From the NCBI GenBank assembly GCA_024742475.1, contig JANSYI010000005.1, positions 124,001 through 188,000 of the forward strand: a stretch of 64,000 bases of DNA, in the 5' to 3' direction. The notes beneath the pieces were generated by a model. It did no database searches. It was not told where the DNA came from and saw nothing but the letters and a program-made list of their open reading frames with translations. The stretch is from a bacterium. Its GTDB lineage: Bacteria; Myxococcota_A; Polyangia; Nannocystales; Nannocystaceae. The position numbers were made by a program, and so were the translations under genes. This document shows positions 17,923-25,774 of the stretch, piece after piece. Positions within the stretch are counted from its first letter, which is position 1, and every line of letters starts with the position of its first letter.

Positions 17923-18267
17923 ATGCTTCGTACCTCCCGAACCCTTGTCCTTGCGCTCGCGTCCATGTTCGCCTTCGCGCCCGGCTGTGACGACGATGAC
18001 TCCGACTCCGAGACCGGAGCGGAGGACACCGAGCACGATCACGACACCGAGCACGATCACGACTCGGACCACGACCACGACTCGGATCATGACCACGACA
18101 CCGAGGACGACCACGACTCGGACGATCACGACACTGAAGATCACCACGACACCGACGACGACCACGACACCGACGACGGCGGGACGACCGGTGGCTCGAC
18201 CGGCGGCTCGACTGGCGGCTCGACTGGCGGCTCGACCGGAGACGCCACCTCGACCACAAGTGGTTGA
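17923..18267 (+). CDS. His/Asp-rich repeat lipoprotein
   Basis: 114 residues. A signal peptide ends in FAPGC (lipobox, Cys22). The mature chain has no globular region: about 50 residues of alternating His and Asp punctuated by Ser or Thr, with eight HD[S/T] triplets (three HDS, five HDT), then a GGSTGGST linker. Such a surface-anchored His/Asp tract should bind divalent metals. His-x-Ser repeats are also the hallmark of HxsA substrates, which is notable with HxsB/HxsD homologues 10 kb away, though nothing else links them. There is no ribosome binding site upstream, which fits a leaderless mRNA. Confidence 0.75.
   Translation: MLRTSRTLVLALASMFAFAPGCDDDDSDSETGAEDTEHDHDTEHDHDSDHDHDSDHDHDTEDDHDSDDHDTEDHHDTDDDHDTDDGGTTGGSTGGSTGGSTGGSTGDATSTTSG
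18031..18177 (+). repeat. Coding tandem repeat (His-Asp tract)
   Basis: Imperfect tandem repeats of CACGAC/CATGAC units with inserted GACTCG or GACACC, encoding the HD[S/T] tract. Length variation by slippage is likely between strains. Confidence 0.8.
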
Positions 18268-18270
18268 TGT

Positions 18271-21048
18271 CTAGTCGCCCCCGGCGTCTTGCACTGGGGC
18301 GTTCAGCCCACGGAGTCGGCGACGCAGCTCCTCGGCCGCGTCCGAAGCTTCGCCGTCTCGTTCGGTGACGCGCTCGAGAAGGTCGGTCAAGGCCCGAGCC
18401 GCGTCACCAACGCGCCCCAGCCGCTCGAGCGCCGAAGCCTCGTGGTCGAGACACTCGACCGTAGCCGCGACGCTCCGGCCGTAGCGTGCGTCGAGCACGG
18501 GACATGCTGCCCGAGCGTCTCGAAGCGCTCCTTCGAGATCTCCAGCCTCGAGCTTGAACCTCGCCAGGTTGGTCTTCAGCTCCGCGGTTTGTGGGTGGTC
18601 GGCGCCAAACAGCTCCTCGACCATGACGAGCGCTCTATTTCCACGCTCGAGCGCCTCGACGTGCTCGCCGCGAGACGAGGCGAGCATCCCCAGGCCCATC
18701 TCGCAGGCCGCACGAACGGGGTGCTCTGACGGACTGCCTCTCAGCGCCGCCTCGTAGTGCCGCCCCGCATCTTCGAGCCGACCCAAGTCGAACAAAGCGG
18801 TCGCGAGAGCGTAGTGGCTGAGCGCGGTCGACAGATGCGCAGGGCCGTGCACGCGCTGGCGGATCTCGAGCGACCTGGAGAATGCCTCCAGCGCCGACTC
18901 TTGGCCTCGTGGCCCCAGCCGCTGGTAAAGGTTTCCGAGGTTGTGCAGCAAGGACGCGAGGCTGGGCTCGTCGGGGCCGGCGGCTGAACGAAGCACCTCG
19001 ACGGCCTGCTCGGAGCGCTCGATCGCTTGGTCGAGCTCACCCAGCCTCGCCTCGCTCCCCGCGAGCAAGCTCAGCGCCGTCGCCTCGTCTCGAGGACTGT
19101 CGAGCGACGCCCACGCCTCGACCGCTTGCCGCAACCACCCGCGAGCGGCCGACGCATCGCCACGTACGAGCGCGACCTCGCCTCGCCGCAGCAAGAGCAG
19201 GGCCGCCGTGTCGGGCTCGGCCGGCTCTTGCGCTTCGTAGGCGCTCGACGCCACGCGCAGCCAGTGCTCGGCGCTGCTGACGTCCAAGCGTTCCTTTGCC
19301 AGCCACGTCTGGGCGAGCGCGAGGTCGGTCACCATGCGCTGGTCGTCACGCACCATCGCGAGCTGGTACGCGGAGTCGAAGTCCGCTTCGGCCTCGACGA
19401 GCTCCTTGCGGCGCGCGTGCACCGAACCACGCACGTAGAACGCCTGCTGGACCAAGTGGGGGGCACCAAGTTCCTGGGCCCTGCGCAGCGCGGCACCGGC
19501 ACCATCGAGGGCCGGACCCAAATCGCTCGAAAACGCAAGTGTCCGGACCCGCTGAAGCTCTCCCGCGACCTCGGACACCTCGTTGATGTCGACCTTCGCG
19601 GGTCGCTCCGCCCCGTCGCAGGTGGACGCGGATGGCAGACCGTCGATCAGCTCGACGACCGCAGGGTCGCCCGAGGAATCCAAGGCGAAGCGGAGGACCT
19701 GGTCGAACCTCTCGACCAGCTCTCCCAAGCAGATCTGGGCCTGCAAGTCGGCGGACGCACAGGCTTCGACGAGACCATCGCCGAGCTCCTCGGCGTAGAT
19801 CTCCGTCGCCGACATCGTCGCGGTACTGCCTCGCAGCGCGCGTTCGACCTCGGACCTCCGGCTGGGCGTCCAGACTTGGCCGAACCGCTTCACTCCCACG
19901 CACGACTCATCGTGCACCGCGGGCCCGTATGACAGGAGGCCAAACGCCAGCCCCACGCTCAATACGCTTCCGAACAGCACGTGTGTCCGAGGCCCCGACG
20001 CGAGCGCGTCGAGCAGGGCATCCATCGACGCGAATCGGTCCTCGGGCGTGGCAGACAGCCCTCGTCGTAGGGATTCGTAGACGCGCCGAGGGACGCTCGA
20101 GCGCTCCGGGACCGCGACCTTGCCTGCGGCCACGGCCGGGAGGCGCTGTTCCATCGTCTGCGTTGGGAACGGAGGCCGACCATAGAGCGCCTCGTACAGC
20201 GCAACACAGAAGCTGAACTGATCCGCGGCGGGTCCCACCTGCCCTCCCAAGATCTGCTCGGGGGCCATGTACGCCGGGGTTCCCATCGCCGGACTCGTGC
20301 TCGGCTCGCCCGGGCCCCGACTCTGCCTCGCCGTGAGGTTCTGCCCAAACTCGCGCGCGAGGCCCAAATCGAGGACTCGCACGCGGCCGTCGTCGCCGAG
20401 CATCGCGTTGGCAGGCTTGAAGTCGCGGTGCACCAGGCCGACGGCATGAAGCGCTCCGAGGCCGAGCCCCGCCTGACGATAGACCGAGAGTGTCTCCTCG
20501 CTGGTCCGATGTTCCGTCTGCCAATCGTCGAGCGTCCGCCCGAACACCCTCTCCATGGCGATGTAGAAGCTCGCGTCGTGCTCACCCATCCCGAACACGC
20601 GGACCACATTCGGGTGGGAGAGCTTGGCCATCGCCTGGGCCTCGCTTCGCATTCGAGCCTCGACAGATGCCGTGACGAACCCGCCGCGAATGACTTTAAC
20701 GGCGACCTCACGTCGCAACACTGGATCTCTTCCAGCATAGACGACCCCCATGCCCCCGGCGCCGATCATGCGATCGATCTCGAAGCGCCCGATACGCTCG
20801 GGGACAGGCTGCTGCGTCGATGCGCGCGTCGTCGCGTCTTCAATCGCTCGCCGAGCATCCGAGACCTCGCGCGAGAGCGGCCGATTGGGGTCGCCGTCGA
20901 TTTCGAGCAAGGCCGCCAACTCATCGGCGAACGCCACGTCGGCGGCTCGCAACCGTCTCAGCGCCTCCTGCTGCGTCGATGCTGAGACGTCGCACAGCCT
21001 GTCGAAGGCTTCATACAGTCGGGCGTGTCGGGTTTGGGCTGACGACAT
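18271..21048 (-). CDS. Membrane Ser/Thr protein kinase with TPR sensor region
   Basis: 925 residues. An N-terminal helical region (1-84) is typical of these kinases. The kinase domain is at about 88-350: P-loop GAGGMGVVY, Lys118 in VAVKVI, HRDFKPAN (D209), DLG (D227), and GTPAYMAPEQ. DLG in place of DFG is common in bacterial Hanks-type kinases, so it should be active. A transmembrane helix (about 356-374) is followed by about 500 residues of tetratricopeptide repeats, presumably extracytoplasmic. It is transcribed divergently from the ECF sigma gene at 21105, with only 56 bases between the starts. Kinase/ECF pairs of this arrangement often act together, the kinase modulating the sigma factor. 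Confidence 0.92.
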   Translation of the reverse strand: MSSAQTRHARLYEAFDRLCDVSASTQQEALRRLRAADVAFADELAALLEIDGDPNRPLSREVSDARRAIEDATTRASTQQPVPERIGRFEIDRMIGAGGMGVVYAGRDPVLRREVAVKVIRGGFVTASVEARMRSEAQAMAKLSHPNVVRVFGMGEHDASFYIAMERVFGRTLDDWQTEHRTSEETLSVYRQAGLGLGALHAVGLVHRDFKPANAMLGDDGRVRVLDLGLAREFGQNLTARQSRGPGEPSTSPAMGTPAYMAPEQILGGQVGPAADQFSFCVALYEALYGRPPFPTQTMEQRLPAVAAGKVAVPERSSVPRRVYESLRRGLSATPEDRFASMDALLDALASGPRTHVLFGSVLSVGLAFGLLSYGPAVHDESCVGVKRFGQVWTPSRRSEVERALRGSTATMSATEIYAEELGDGLVEACASADLQAQICLGELVERFDQVLRFALDSSGDPAVVELIDGLPSASTCDGAERPAKVDINEVSEVAGELQRVRTLAFSSDLGPALDGAGAALRRAQELGAPHLVQQAFYVRGSVHARRKELVEAEADFDSAYQLAMVRDDQRMVTDLALAQTWLAKERLDVSSAEHWLRVASSAYEAQEPAEPDTAALLLLRRGEVALVRGDASAARGWLRQAVEAWASLDSPRDEATALSLLAGSEARLGELDQAIERSEQAVEVLRSAAGPDEPSLASLLHNLGNLYQRLGPRGQESALEAFSRSLEIRQRVHGPAHLSTALSHYALATALFDLGRLEDAGRHYEAALRGSPSEHPVRAACEMGLGMLASSRGEHVEALERGNRALVMVEELFGADHPQTAELKTNLARFKLEAGDLEGALRDARAACPVLDARYGRSVAATVECLDHEASALERLGRVGDAARALTDLLERVTERDGEASDAAEELRRRLRGLNAPVQDAGGD

Positions 21049-21068
21049 CGGCGTGAAATGAGCTTGGA

Positions 21069-21097
21069 TTGATCGGCCACGGGGGCCACGCTAGCTT
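21069..21097 (+). promoter_or_regulatory. Candidate promoter for the ECF sigma gene
   Basis: TTGATC (21069-21074), a 17-base spacer, then TAGCTT (21092-21097). The GTG start at 21105 is seven bases past the -10, so transcript and translation starts may coincide. The spacer includes a GGCC-centred inverted repeat (GGCCACGGGGGCC). Confidence 0.45.
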
Positions 21098-21104
21098 CGC
21101 CAAC

Positions 21105-21605
21105 GTGCCCGAGCAGTTCTCAGTCTACTACGGTGAACTACGAGCACTGGCGGGCCGGTACTTTGCGAGGTTTCCCGAAGGGCACACACTGCAGCCGACA
21201 GCGTTGGTCGCGGAAGCATTCTTGAAGCTCGAAGCCGGTGGGCACAACGCGAAGGAGGACCAGCACTTCCTGGCCCTGGCGGCGACCGCAATGCGGCAGA
21301 TCCTGGTCGACCATGCGCGCCGTCGAGGGTCCGAGAAGCGCGGGGGAGCGTTGCGGAGGGTCACCGTCGAGAACGTGCATGCAATGCTCGATGACGGGAA
21401 CCACCCCATCGACGTCCTGCTTCTCGACCAACTCCTCACCGAGCTGGCCGAGGTCAACGCCGACCAAGCGAAGATCGTCGAGCTTCGCTTCTTCGCCGGG
21501 CAGACCGTGCCCGAGGTCGCTTCCGGGCTCGGAATGAGCGTGCGCTCCGTAGAGCGCCACTGGAGATTCGCTCGCGCCTGGCTGCAACGCCGCATCTCGA
21601 GCTAG
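21105..21605 (+). CDS. ECF sigma factor (kinase-linked type)
   Basis: 166 residues from the GTG at 21105. Region 2 (FSVYYGELRALAGRYFAR, ALVAEAFLKLEAG, FLALAATAMRQILVDHARRR) and region 4 (IVELRFFAGQTVPEVASGLGMSVRSVERHWRFARAWL) match the ECF group common in Planctomycetes, Acidobacteria and myxobacteria. It has no anti-sigma gene beside it; the divergent Ser/Thr kinase is the likely regulator. The 3' end overlaps the convergent Cys-rich lipoprotein by four bases. Confidence 0.88.
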   Translation: MPEQFSVYYGELRALAGRYFARFPEGHTLQPTALVAEAFLKLEAGGHNAKEDQHFLALAATAMRQILVDHARRRGSEKRGGALRRVTVENVHAMLDDGNHPIDVLLLDQLLTELAEVNADQAKIVELRFFAGQTVPEVASGLGMSVRSVERHWRFARAWLQRRISS

Positions 21606-22519
21606 AGGTTCGGGACCTGCGTGATGCAGGCGGCGGTGTCCGGCGGCAGCACGTTGGGATGGTCCATCGCAAAGCCGTCTCCGGGCTCGGTCCACAGCCC
21701 CGACGTCTCGCCACACGCGGTCTCATCACCTTCCCAGTAGCAGATCGCCGGACCGGTCTCCTCGAGCCCATCGGCCGAGAGGCTTTGCGTGCACGATGCC
21801 GCTCCCGCAGCCTCGCATGCGAACGCGTCGGCGGCATCGCACTGGAGGTTGCCAGCCAAAGTGAAGCACGCGCCGTCGCGAGGGAATACGAGTTCGGGGT
21901 GATCCATTGCGAAGTCACTCTCCGCGAGGGTCCAGATGCCCGGGGTAGAGTCGCATCCCCCCTCTTCGGTGGAGTCTGCCCAGTAGCAGAACACGGCCTC
22001 CCCATCGGCACCGAGACGACACGACGCCCCGTGATACCCGCACGGTTCGGCTTGGCCGTCGCTGCACTGCTCGTCGTTGCCGGTCCACCACTGTGCGACG
22101 CAGGCGGTCGAACAACCGTCGTTCTCGTTGGCGTTGCCGTCGTCACAAGTCTCATCGCCCTCGACGACCCCGTCGCCACACACCGGCGCGAGGTCCGACC
22201 CGGTACTGCTGTCGTCGCCATTGGTCGTTTCCCCCTCACCGGGGGTGTCGGTACTCGTCGTCTCGCCGCTCGTCGTTCCGGCCTCCGATGCCTCTGCGTC
22301 GCCCGAGGATGTCGCCGGCGCCCCGGCGGGCGTGGTCGTCGATGTCCCGTGGTCACCGATGGATCCGGTGCTCTCCTCGCCGGTCTCCATCGTGCTGCTC
22401 CCCCCGGTGGGTTCGTCGTCTTGCGACTCGGTGAAGCAACCCGTGAGCACGGCGCCTGCAGCAGACATCGTGGCGAGGGTTCGAAGGAAGACTGGAGCGG
22501 TTCGTCGTCGGTGGTTCAT
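21602..22519 (-). CDS. Myxobacterial Cys-rich repeat lipoprotein (copy 1)
   Basis: 305 residues from the ATG at 22519. A lipobox (VLTGC) is followed by a long Ser/Thr/Gly/Glu linker. Next comes one myxococcus Cys-rich repeat (CGDGVVEGDETCDDGN, then DGCSTACV) and a C-terminal domain of about 170 residues with ten or more Cys. That domain contains repeated phrases of the form 'FAMDHPxxxxP...ACxT'. The C-terminus (FAMDHPNVLPPDTAACITQV) is nearly shared with the next gene. A surface-exposed disulfide-rich protein; the partner is unknown. Confidence 0.8.
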   Translation of the reverse strand: MNHRRRTAPVFLRTLATMSAAGAVLTGCFTESQDDEPTGGSSTMETGEESTGSIGDHGTSTTTPAGAPATSSGDAEASEAGTTSGETTSTDTPGEGETTNGDDSSTGSDLAPVCGDGVVEGDETCDDGNANENDGCSTACVAQWWTGNDEQCSDGQAEPCGYHGASCRLGADGEAVFCYWADSTEEGGCDSTPGIWTLAESDFAMDHPELVFPRDGACFTLAGNLQCDAADAFACEAAGAASCTQSLSADGLEETGPAICYWEGDETACGETSGLWTEPGDGFAMDHPNVLPPDTAACITQVPNL

Positions 22520-22572
22520 GGGCCTACTCGAACCCATCCACGTGCTCCGACGACGAACACCGCCACCAACAC

Positions 22573-23445
22573 TCACAGATTCTGGACCTGCGTGATGCAA
22601 GCCGGAAGGCCCTCCGGGAGGGCGTTGGGGTGATCCATCGCGAATCCGTCGCCGGCCGACGTCCAGATCCCCGGAGTGGCCTCGCACCCTCCCTCATCGA
22701 CATCCCAGAAACATAGGCTGGCACCCGTAGGCTCGAGACCCGCCTCGTCGAGAGGCCGGAAGCAAAGGTCACCGTCGGCCTGAGTGCAGGCCTGCTCCTC
22801 CTCGGGCGTGCAGCGCAACTGCGGCGTTTCGTTGATGCATACGCCTGGGTCGGGAATGGTCACGCGAGGGTTGTCCGCCGCGTACGCGCCCTCGGGTGAC
22901 TCCCACCGACCGAGGGTCTGGTCGCACGTCGCAGCTTCAGCCGAGTCGACCCAATAGCAGATGCCGTAGCCCTCGCTCGCGTGGCGCCGGCACTCGGCCC
23001 CGAACGCCGCGCACATCGCCACGTCGTTCGTCTCACACGGGCTTTGGCTCCCCGAGTCGAACAGCTCGACGCAGTCGACCGAACACCCGTCCAAGTTGGA
23101 CCGATTGCCGTCGTCGCATGCCTCATCGCGACCGACTCGTCCATCCCCGCACACCACAGACCGCCCGCCGGTGCTCGAGGTGTCGCCATCGGGGGCGCCC
23201 GTTCCTGACGTGGAGCTCGCCGAGTCGGCCTCGCCGGTCGAGGGCTCGCTGTCCCCCGTGGAGCCTTCGCCGGACCCGGTCGACCCCAACGGGGCGCTCG
23301 TGCTCCCCTCCTCGGCGCTGTCCGTCCCCGACGCGGTCGCGCTCGAACCGGTCGTCGTCGGCTGCGACGCCGGCACCGGGTCGAAGCAAGCACACAGGAG
23401 AGCGCCAAGGAGGGCGCAGGACAAAGGATGCGTGGCGGATGACAT
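22573..23445 (-). CDS. Myxobacterial Cys-rich repeat lipoprotein (copy 2)
   Basis: 290 residues and a clear paralogue of the preceding gene. It has a lipobox (ALLCAC), a Ser/Thr/Gly linker, a Cys-rich repeat (CGDGRVGRDEACDDGN, LDGCSVDCV) and the same Cys-spaced C-terminal domain ending FAMDHPNALPEGLPACITQV. The two lie head-to-tail with a 53-base gap and are probably co-transcribed. This is a local tandem duplication in which the ends are conserved more than the linker. Confidence 0.8.
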   Translation of the reverse strand: MSSATHPLSCALLGALLCACFDPVPASQPTTTGSSATASGTDSAEEGSTSAPLGSTGSGEGSTGDSEPSTGEADSASSTSGTGAPDGDTSSTGGRSVVCGDGRVGRDEACDDGNRSNLDGCSVDCVELFDSGSQSPCETNDVAMCAAFGAECRRHASEGYGICYWVDSAEAATCDQTLGRWESPEGAYAADNPRVTIPDPGVCINETPQLRCTPEEEQACTQADGDLCFRPLDEAGLEPTGASLCFWDVDEGGCEATPGIWTSAGDGFAMDHPNALPEGLPACITQVQNL

Positions 23446-23510
23446 GGGCTCTGGCTCGACCCACGAGAAACGGGGCCATGACCCGCCAGCTTTCTTTGCG
23501 GCCCAGCGAC

Positions 23511-24203
23511 CTACGCCGAGGCGAGCGCTTTGGGCGTGTGGCCTTCGAGGGCCATGCGCTCCTTGAGCGCTGCGAGGTCGTCATCGACGGATCCGGCCTC
23601 GAGCGCCCGGAACTGAGCCTCGAGGCTGGGCTCGAACCCTTCGGTGAGCTCGAGGGTCGACTCGGCCTCGGCTTCGATCTGCGTCACCCGCTCTTCCATG
23701 CGGTGGAGCGCGCCTTCGTGCCCCCTGGCGTCGAGGCCGGCGAGGGTGGCGTTGATCGTTCGCTGGGCTTCGGCGCGACGCATGCGAGCCACGAGCACGC
23801 GGCGGGTGCGATGCGCCTCGGCAATCTTCTGGCTCAGACTGACGAGCGCGGAGCGGAGGGCGTCGCTCGAGTTCTTCTGCGCGCTCCACTGCTCGCCGTA
23901 CATCTGCGCCAGCTCGTCGTGCTCCTTCTTGCGCACGAGGGCTGCCCGAGCGAGATCGTCGGCACCGGAGCGCACGGCGAGCATCGCCTTCTTCTCCCAG
24001 TGCGAGGCCGCCGCCGCCGCGCCTTGGGCCTGCTTGTGAAGCCGCCGCTCGTCGGCGATGACAACGGCAACCTGCTTCTTCGCTTCGACCAGCGCCCGCT
24101 GCATGTCGACGATGGCGAGATCCAGCACCTTTTGCGGATCTTCGGCCTTCGAGAGCATCTGGTCGAAGTTGGCGCGGATCATCGTCATCATGCGGTCGAA
24201 CAT
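23511..24203 (-). CDS. pspA: PspA/IM30-family phage-shock protein
   Basis: 230 residues, almost entirely coiled-coil helix. It begins MFDRMMTMIRANFDQMLSKAEDPQKVL, the membrane-binding amphipathic start typical of PspA/Vipp1, followed by AIVDMQRALVEAKKQVA. These ESCRT-III relatives polymerise on damaged inner membrane and maintain the proton motive force. No pspF, pspB or pspC is nearby. It is followed after 65 bases by the Cys-rich lipoprotein gene on the same strand. Confidence 0.92.
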   Translation of the reverse strand: MFDRMMTMIRANFDQMLSKAEDPQKVLDLAIVDMQRALVEAKKQVAVVIADERRLHKQAQGAAAAASHWEKKAMLAVRSGADDLARAALVRKKEHDELAQMYGEQWSAQKNSSDALRSALVSLSQKIAEAHRTRRVLVARMRRAEAQRTINATLAGLDARGHEGALHRMEERVTQIEAEAESTLELTEGFEPSLEAQFRALEAGSVDDDLAALKERMALEGHTPKALASA

Positions 24204-24263
24204 GACCCGGCCCTACAGCAGCGCGGGCCGGGCTATTCCGCGGCGCCATGTAAACGGTGCGCG

Positions 24264-25688
24264 TCAGGGGGTGGCCGTGTAGACCGCGACGGCGCCAGGA
24301 CCGTCGGGGAACGCGATCACGACCACGTCGGTGGCGCCGTCGTCGTTGAGATCCCCCGCAACGGCCGCGTAGACCGGGCCCGGTGCCATGAACTGGCGGT
24401 CGGCGAGCTCGAACGCGCCCGAGCCGTCGTTGATGAACATGACCGCGCGATCGAGGGTGGAGCTGGCGAGGAGGACGTCGTCGTCTCCATCGCCGTCGAG
24501 GTCCGCAACCGAGGGCTTGAAGGCGCCCGCGAGGGGAAGAGCGCTCGGGGGTCCGAAGCCGTCCGCGGTACCGAGGCTGACCGCGCCGTCGCCATCCATA
24601 CACGTGACCACGATGTCGGACATGCCGTCGTCGTTGAAGTCGGCGATCTCCCCGTATCGCACGCCGTCGATGTCGGAGGTGCACATCTCGACCTCGGGAC
24701 CCTCCGTGAACCCTCCGCCGCCGTTGCCCGGCAGCATGAGTGCGGCGGAGTAGTACTGGTTGAACGCGATCACGTCGAGGTCGTCATCACCGTCTTGCGA
24801 GAGCACGCCGACGGCCATGCCAGCGGCACCTTCGCCCGGGCCCGGGAACGAACCTGACGGGCCGGGCGTCCACACCCCGTTGGTGAGCACGCCACCGACC
24901 CACGCGCGGCCGTAGGCCTCCGAGTACCCGACGTCGAGAACGCCGTCCTCGTTGATGTCGGCGAGGAAGACGTCGGACACGGACCAAGTGCCCGCGAAGT
25001 TGCTCGCCACTTCGTAGTCGAGGAAGAACGAGCCCTGGTTGCGCAGCCAAACGATGTCGCCGGCGTGCACGACCACGTCGAGGTCGTCGTCGTTGTCCAT
25101 GTCGCCCAGACGCAGGCGCGCCGCGGGGGACGGCACGGGCTCGGTCGTTCCATTCACGAAGCCTCCCACGCCGTCTGCTTCGAGCGTCACGACCACGTCG
25201 GTCGCGTCGTCTCCTCGCGCCAAGACGACGATGTCCATGAGCCCGTTGCTCGAGATGTCTCCCAACGCGACGTCGACCGGACCCGCGGGCGCCATCAGCA
25301 TGTTGGGCGGCATGTCGAGGCAGAGCTCGCCCGGATCGGCGTTGCCGTCGTCGCAGGCCGGCTCGACGCCCGTGGTCGTGGGATCGTCCGTGTCCGTCGA
25401 GTCCGTAGGGTCCGTCGGGTCATCCGTGTCCCCGGTCGGGTCATCCGTGTCCCCGGTCGGGTCGTCCGTCTCCCCGGTCGGGTCGTCCGTCTCCCCGGTC
25501 GGCTCCGTCGTCGGCCCGCTCGTACTCGGCTCGGTGGGGTCGGTGTTGCTCGCGTCCATGGAGCCACCGCTCGAGCTCGTCCCGTCGTCGGTGTCGAGCG
25601 GCGGAGGATCTTCGGGGTCGAAGCACCCACAAAGCAGCATCGCGGCGGCAAACGCCGAAGCCCAGGACGAGACGTTCTCGGAAGCCAT
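24264..25688 (-). CDS. FG-GAP/VCBS repeat lipoprotein
   Basis: 474 residues. A lipobox (MLLCGC) is followed by a Thr/Pro/Asp-rich linker containing the tandem PTGETDD/PTGDTDD repeat. The remaining 340 residues are calcium-binding beta-propeller (FG-GAP/VCBS) units, recognisable as recurring D-x-D/N-x-D segments: LGDMDNDDDLDVVVHAG, LADINEDGVLDVG, VADLDGDGDDDVLLA, AGDLNDDGATDVVVI. Expected to be a surface-anchored seven-bladed propeller, perhaps adhesive. A TATACT hexamer six bases upstream of the ATG suggests a leaderless start. Confidence 0.88.
   Translation of the reverse strand: MASENVSSWASAFAAAMLLCGCFDPEDPPPLDTDDGTSSSGGSMDASNTDPTEPSTSGPTTEPTGETDDPTGETDDPTGDTDDPTGDTDDPTDPTDSTDTDDPTTTGVEPACDDGNADPGELCLDMPPNMLMAPAGPVDVALGDISSNGLMDIVVLARGDDATDVVVTLEADGVGGFVNGTTEPVPSPAARLRLGDMDNDDDLDVVVHAGDIVWLRNQGSFFLDYEVASNFAGTWSVSDVFLADINEDGVLDVGYSEAYGRAWVGGVLTNGVWTPGPSGSFPGPGEGAAGMAVGVLSQDGDDDLDVIAFNQYYSAALMLPGNGGGGFTEGPEVEMCTSDIDGVRYGEIADFNDDGMSDIVVTCMDGDGAVSLGTADGFGPPSALPLAGAFKPSVADLDGDGDDDVLLASSTLDRAVMFINDGSGAFELADRQFMAPGPVYAAVAGDLNDDGATDVVVIAFPDGPGAVAVYTATP
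25416..25499 (-). repeat. Four 21-base tandem repeats in the FG-GAP lipoprotein linker
   Basis: Four head-to-tail 21-base units: the first two are identical to each other, the last two are identical to each other, and the pairs differ by two substitutions. They encode DDPTG[E/D]T heptads. Being in frame, copy-number change lengthens or shortens the surface linker without breaking the gene. Confidence 0.9.
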
Positions 25689-25774
25689 GCGCCGAGTATA
25701 CAGCCGCCGACCGAGTCGAGCAGGGGCGTGCCGACCGCCTCCCGTAAGCGTACCGATGCTGATACCGTGGACGG

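Noticed and set aside
17923..18267. His/Asp-rich lipoprotein as a definite HxsA
   Set aside because: It lacks the rest of HxsA architecture and is 7.5 kb from the Hxs-like genes with unrelated genes between; kept only as a speculative finding.
18271..21048. Kinase might be a pseudokinase because it has DLG rather than DFG
   Set aside because: Lys, HRD and the metal-binding Asp are all present, and DLG is common in active bacterial kinases.
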